From assembly GCA_002333205.1 (NCBI GenBank), contig DDAD01000085.1, positions 16,146 to 23,343 of the forward strand: 7,198 nucleotides of DNA, written 5' to 3'. Position numbers and translations under genes: made by a program. The notes under the pieces were generated by a model that saw only the letters and a program-made list of their open reading frames with translations, was not told the DNA's origin and did not search any database. This DNA is from Pedobacter sp. UBA2067. GTDB lineage: Bacteria; Bacteroidota; Bacteroidia; Sphingobacteriales; Sphingobacteriaceae. Shown here in pieces: positions 6,170 through 7,198 of the stretch. Position 1 is the stretch's first letter. Every line of letters starts with the position of its first letter.

Positions 6170-6231
6170 AATATACCTGTGGGTATTTACGAAAAGACAT
6201 TGTTTTATTAACAGCAATAACGATTATTAAT

Positions 6232-7198
6232 ATGGCAGGCAACTCCTACGGGCAGCTTTTTAGAATATCAACTTTTGGAGAATCACATGGTGTGGGCATT
6301 GGTGTTATCATCGATGGATGTCCCGCTAACCTGCCAATAGATATGGAATTTATACAGGCTGAACTGGACTTGAGACGTCCTGGGCAGTCGAAGATCACGA
6401 CGCAGCGTAAGGAAAGCGACACCGTGCAAGTTCTATCCGGCATCTTTGAAGGTAAGAGCACTGGAACACCTATTTCCCTGCTTATACCTAATGAAGACCA
6501 GCGTTCCAAAGATTACTCGCACAACAAAGACGTTTACCGTCCTTCTCATGCAGACTACACCTACGACATAAAATATGGTATCCGGGATTATCGAGGTGGT
6601 GGGCGATCTTCAGCAAGGGAAACCGCAGCGCGTGTAGCAGCTGGCGCCATCGCGAAGTTGCTGCTCAAACATCATGGTATAGAAGTTTTTGCGCATGTCT
6701 CTGCAGTGGGCACGATTGAAGCACCGAACTTATCAGACCTTAGTATTCAGGAGTTGTACCAGCAGCGCGAAGAGAACATTGTACGCTGTGCGGATCCGGC
6801 AACGGCACACCAGATGATTGAATGCATTGACGAGGTGAGAAAAGACGGCGACACCATCGGTGGGAAGGTAAGCTGCATCATCAGGAACTGCCCTGCTGGA
6901 CTTGGCGAACCTGTGTTTGATAAACTGCACGCGGAACTTGGAAAGGCAATGCTGAGCATTAATGCAGTGCATGGGTTTGAGTATGGTTCTGGCTTTAGTG
7001 GCAGTGAGATGCGCGGCTCAGAACACAACGACATTTTTATCCCCGATGGAGACCGCCCTAAAACGCTGACCAACTTTTCTGGCGGTATACAAGGCGGTAT
7101 TTCAAATGGAATGGAAATTAACTTCAGGGTAGCGTTTAAACCTGTGGCCACCATCATGCACAACCAGCAAACCATCAATGCGGCTGGCGAAGCTTCGG
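6232..7198 (+). CDS. aroC: Chorismate synthase, 3' end cut by window edge
   Basis: FMN-dependent enzyme that converts EPSP to chorismate, the last common step of aromatic biosynthesis; it needs reduced FMN although there is no net redox change. The frame from the ATG at 6232 stays open for 322 residues to the window edge; the family is usually about 350-390 residues, so a short C-terminal part is missing. Seen: YGQLFRISTFGESHG (6-20) with the family signature and His19, RRPGQSK (48-54), YRPSHADYTY with His106, YRGGGRSSARETAARVAAGA (120-139) and SGGIQGGISNG (283-293). It follows aroA by 62 bases and has no separate promoter that I can recognise; only a small hairpin (ATACC-TGTG-GGTAT, 6173-6186) lies in the gap. 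It is the last visible gene of the attenuated operon. Confidence 0.96.
   Translation, partial: MAGNSYGQLFRISTFGESHGVGIGVIIDGCPANLPIDMEFIQAELDLRRPGQSKITTQRKESDTVQVLSGIFEGKSTGTPISLLIPNEDQRSKDYSHNKDVYRPSHADYTYDIKYGIRDYRGGGRSSARETAARVAAGAIAKLLLKHHGIEVFAHVSAVGTIEAPNLSDLSIQELYQQREENIVRCADPATAHQMIECIDEVRKDGDTIGGKVSCIIRNCPAGLGEPVFDKLHAELGKAMLSINAVHGFEYGSGFSGSEMRGSEHNDIFIPDGDRPKTLTNFSGGIQGGISNGMEINFRVAFKPVATIMHNQQTINAAGEAS

Noticed and set aside
6173..6186. Small hairpin (ATACC-TGTG-GGTAT) between aroA and aroC
   Set aside because: Only 5 bp with no T-run; too weak to be called a terminator or regulatory element.

Overview
The window looks like chromosomal DNA from a member of the Bacteroidota, probably a Sphingobacteriaceae (Pedobacter-like) species. 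This is inferred from three things: promoters of the TAnnTTTG type, A-rich start regions with almost no Shine-Dalgarno sequences, and a DAHP synthase with a chorismate mutase fused to its C-terminus, which is typical of this phylum. The species cannot be fixed from the sequence alone.

Left part (1-1096): a proline dehydrogenase gene runs off the left edge on the minus strand. A 173-base divergent spacer separates it from the rest of the window, which reads entirely on the plus strand.

Middle-left (1097-2370): a 68-residue S4-type RNA-binding protein and aroB (3-dehydroquinate synthase) overlap by one base (TAATG). A perfect TAAATTTG box lies so close to the first ATG that the transcript may be leaderless.

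Control region (2371-2752): this is the most interesting part. After about 160 AT-rich bases with nothing recognisable comes a good Bacteroidota promoter (TTG-19-TACATTTG). It is followed by a 20-codon leader ORF containing Tyr-Trp-Phe-Gly-Tyr-Phe-Tyr-Tyr-Phe, and then a strong intrinsic terminator. The last codons of the leader carry a 9-base copy of the terminator's 3' arm, so they can pair with its 5' arm as an antiterminator. It reads as a ribosome-mediated transcription attenuator that senses all three aromatic amino acids.

Right part (2753-7198): the attenuator precedes pheA (prephenate dehydratase with ACT domain), a DAHP synthase-chorismate mutase fusion, aroA (EPSP synthase) and aroC (chorismate synthase, cut by the right edge). 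Together these supply the first committed step, the last two steps to chorismate, and the conversion of chorismate through prephenate to phenylpyruvate. With aroB next door, much of the shikimate pathway is covered; aroD, aroE, aroK and tyrA are not in view. Control appears layered: attenuation at the leader, probable allosteric control of PheA through its ACT domain, and probable feedback on the synthase through its mutase domain.
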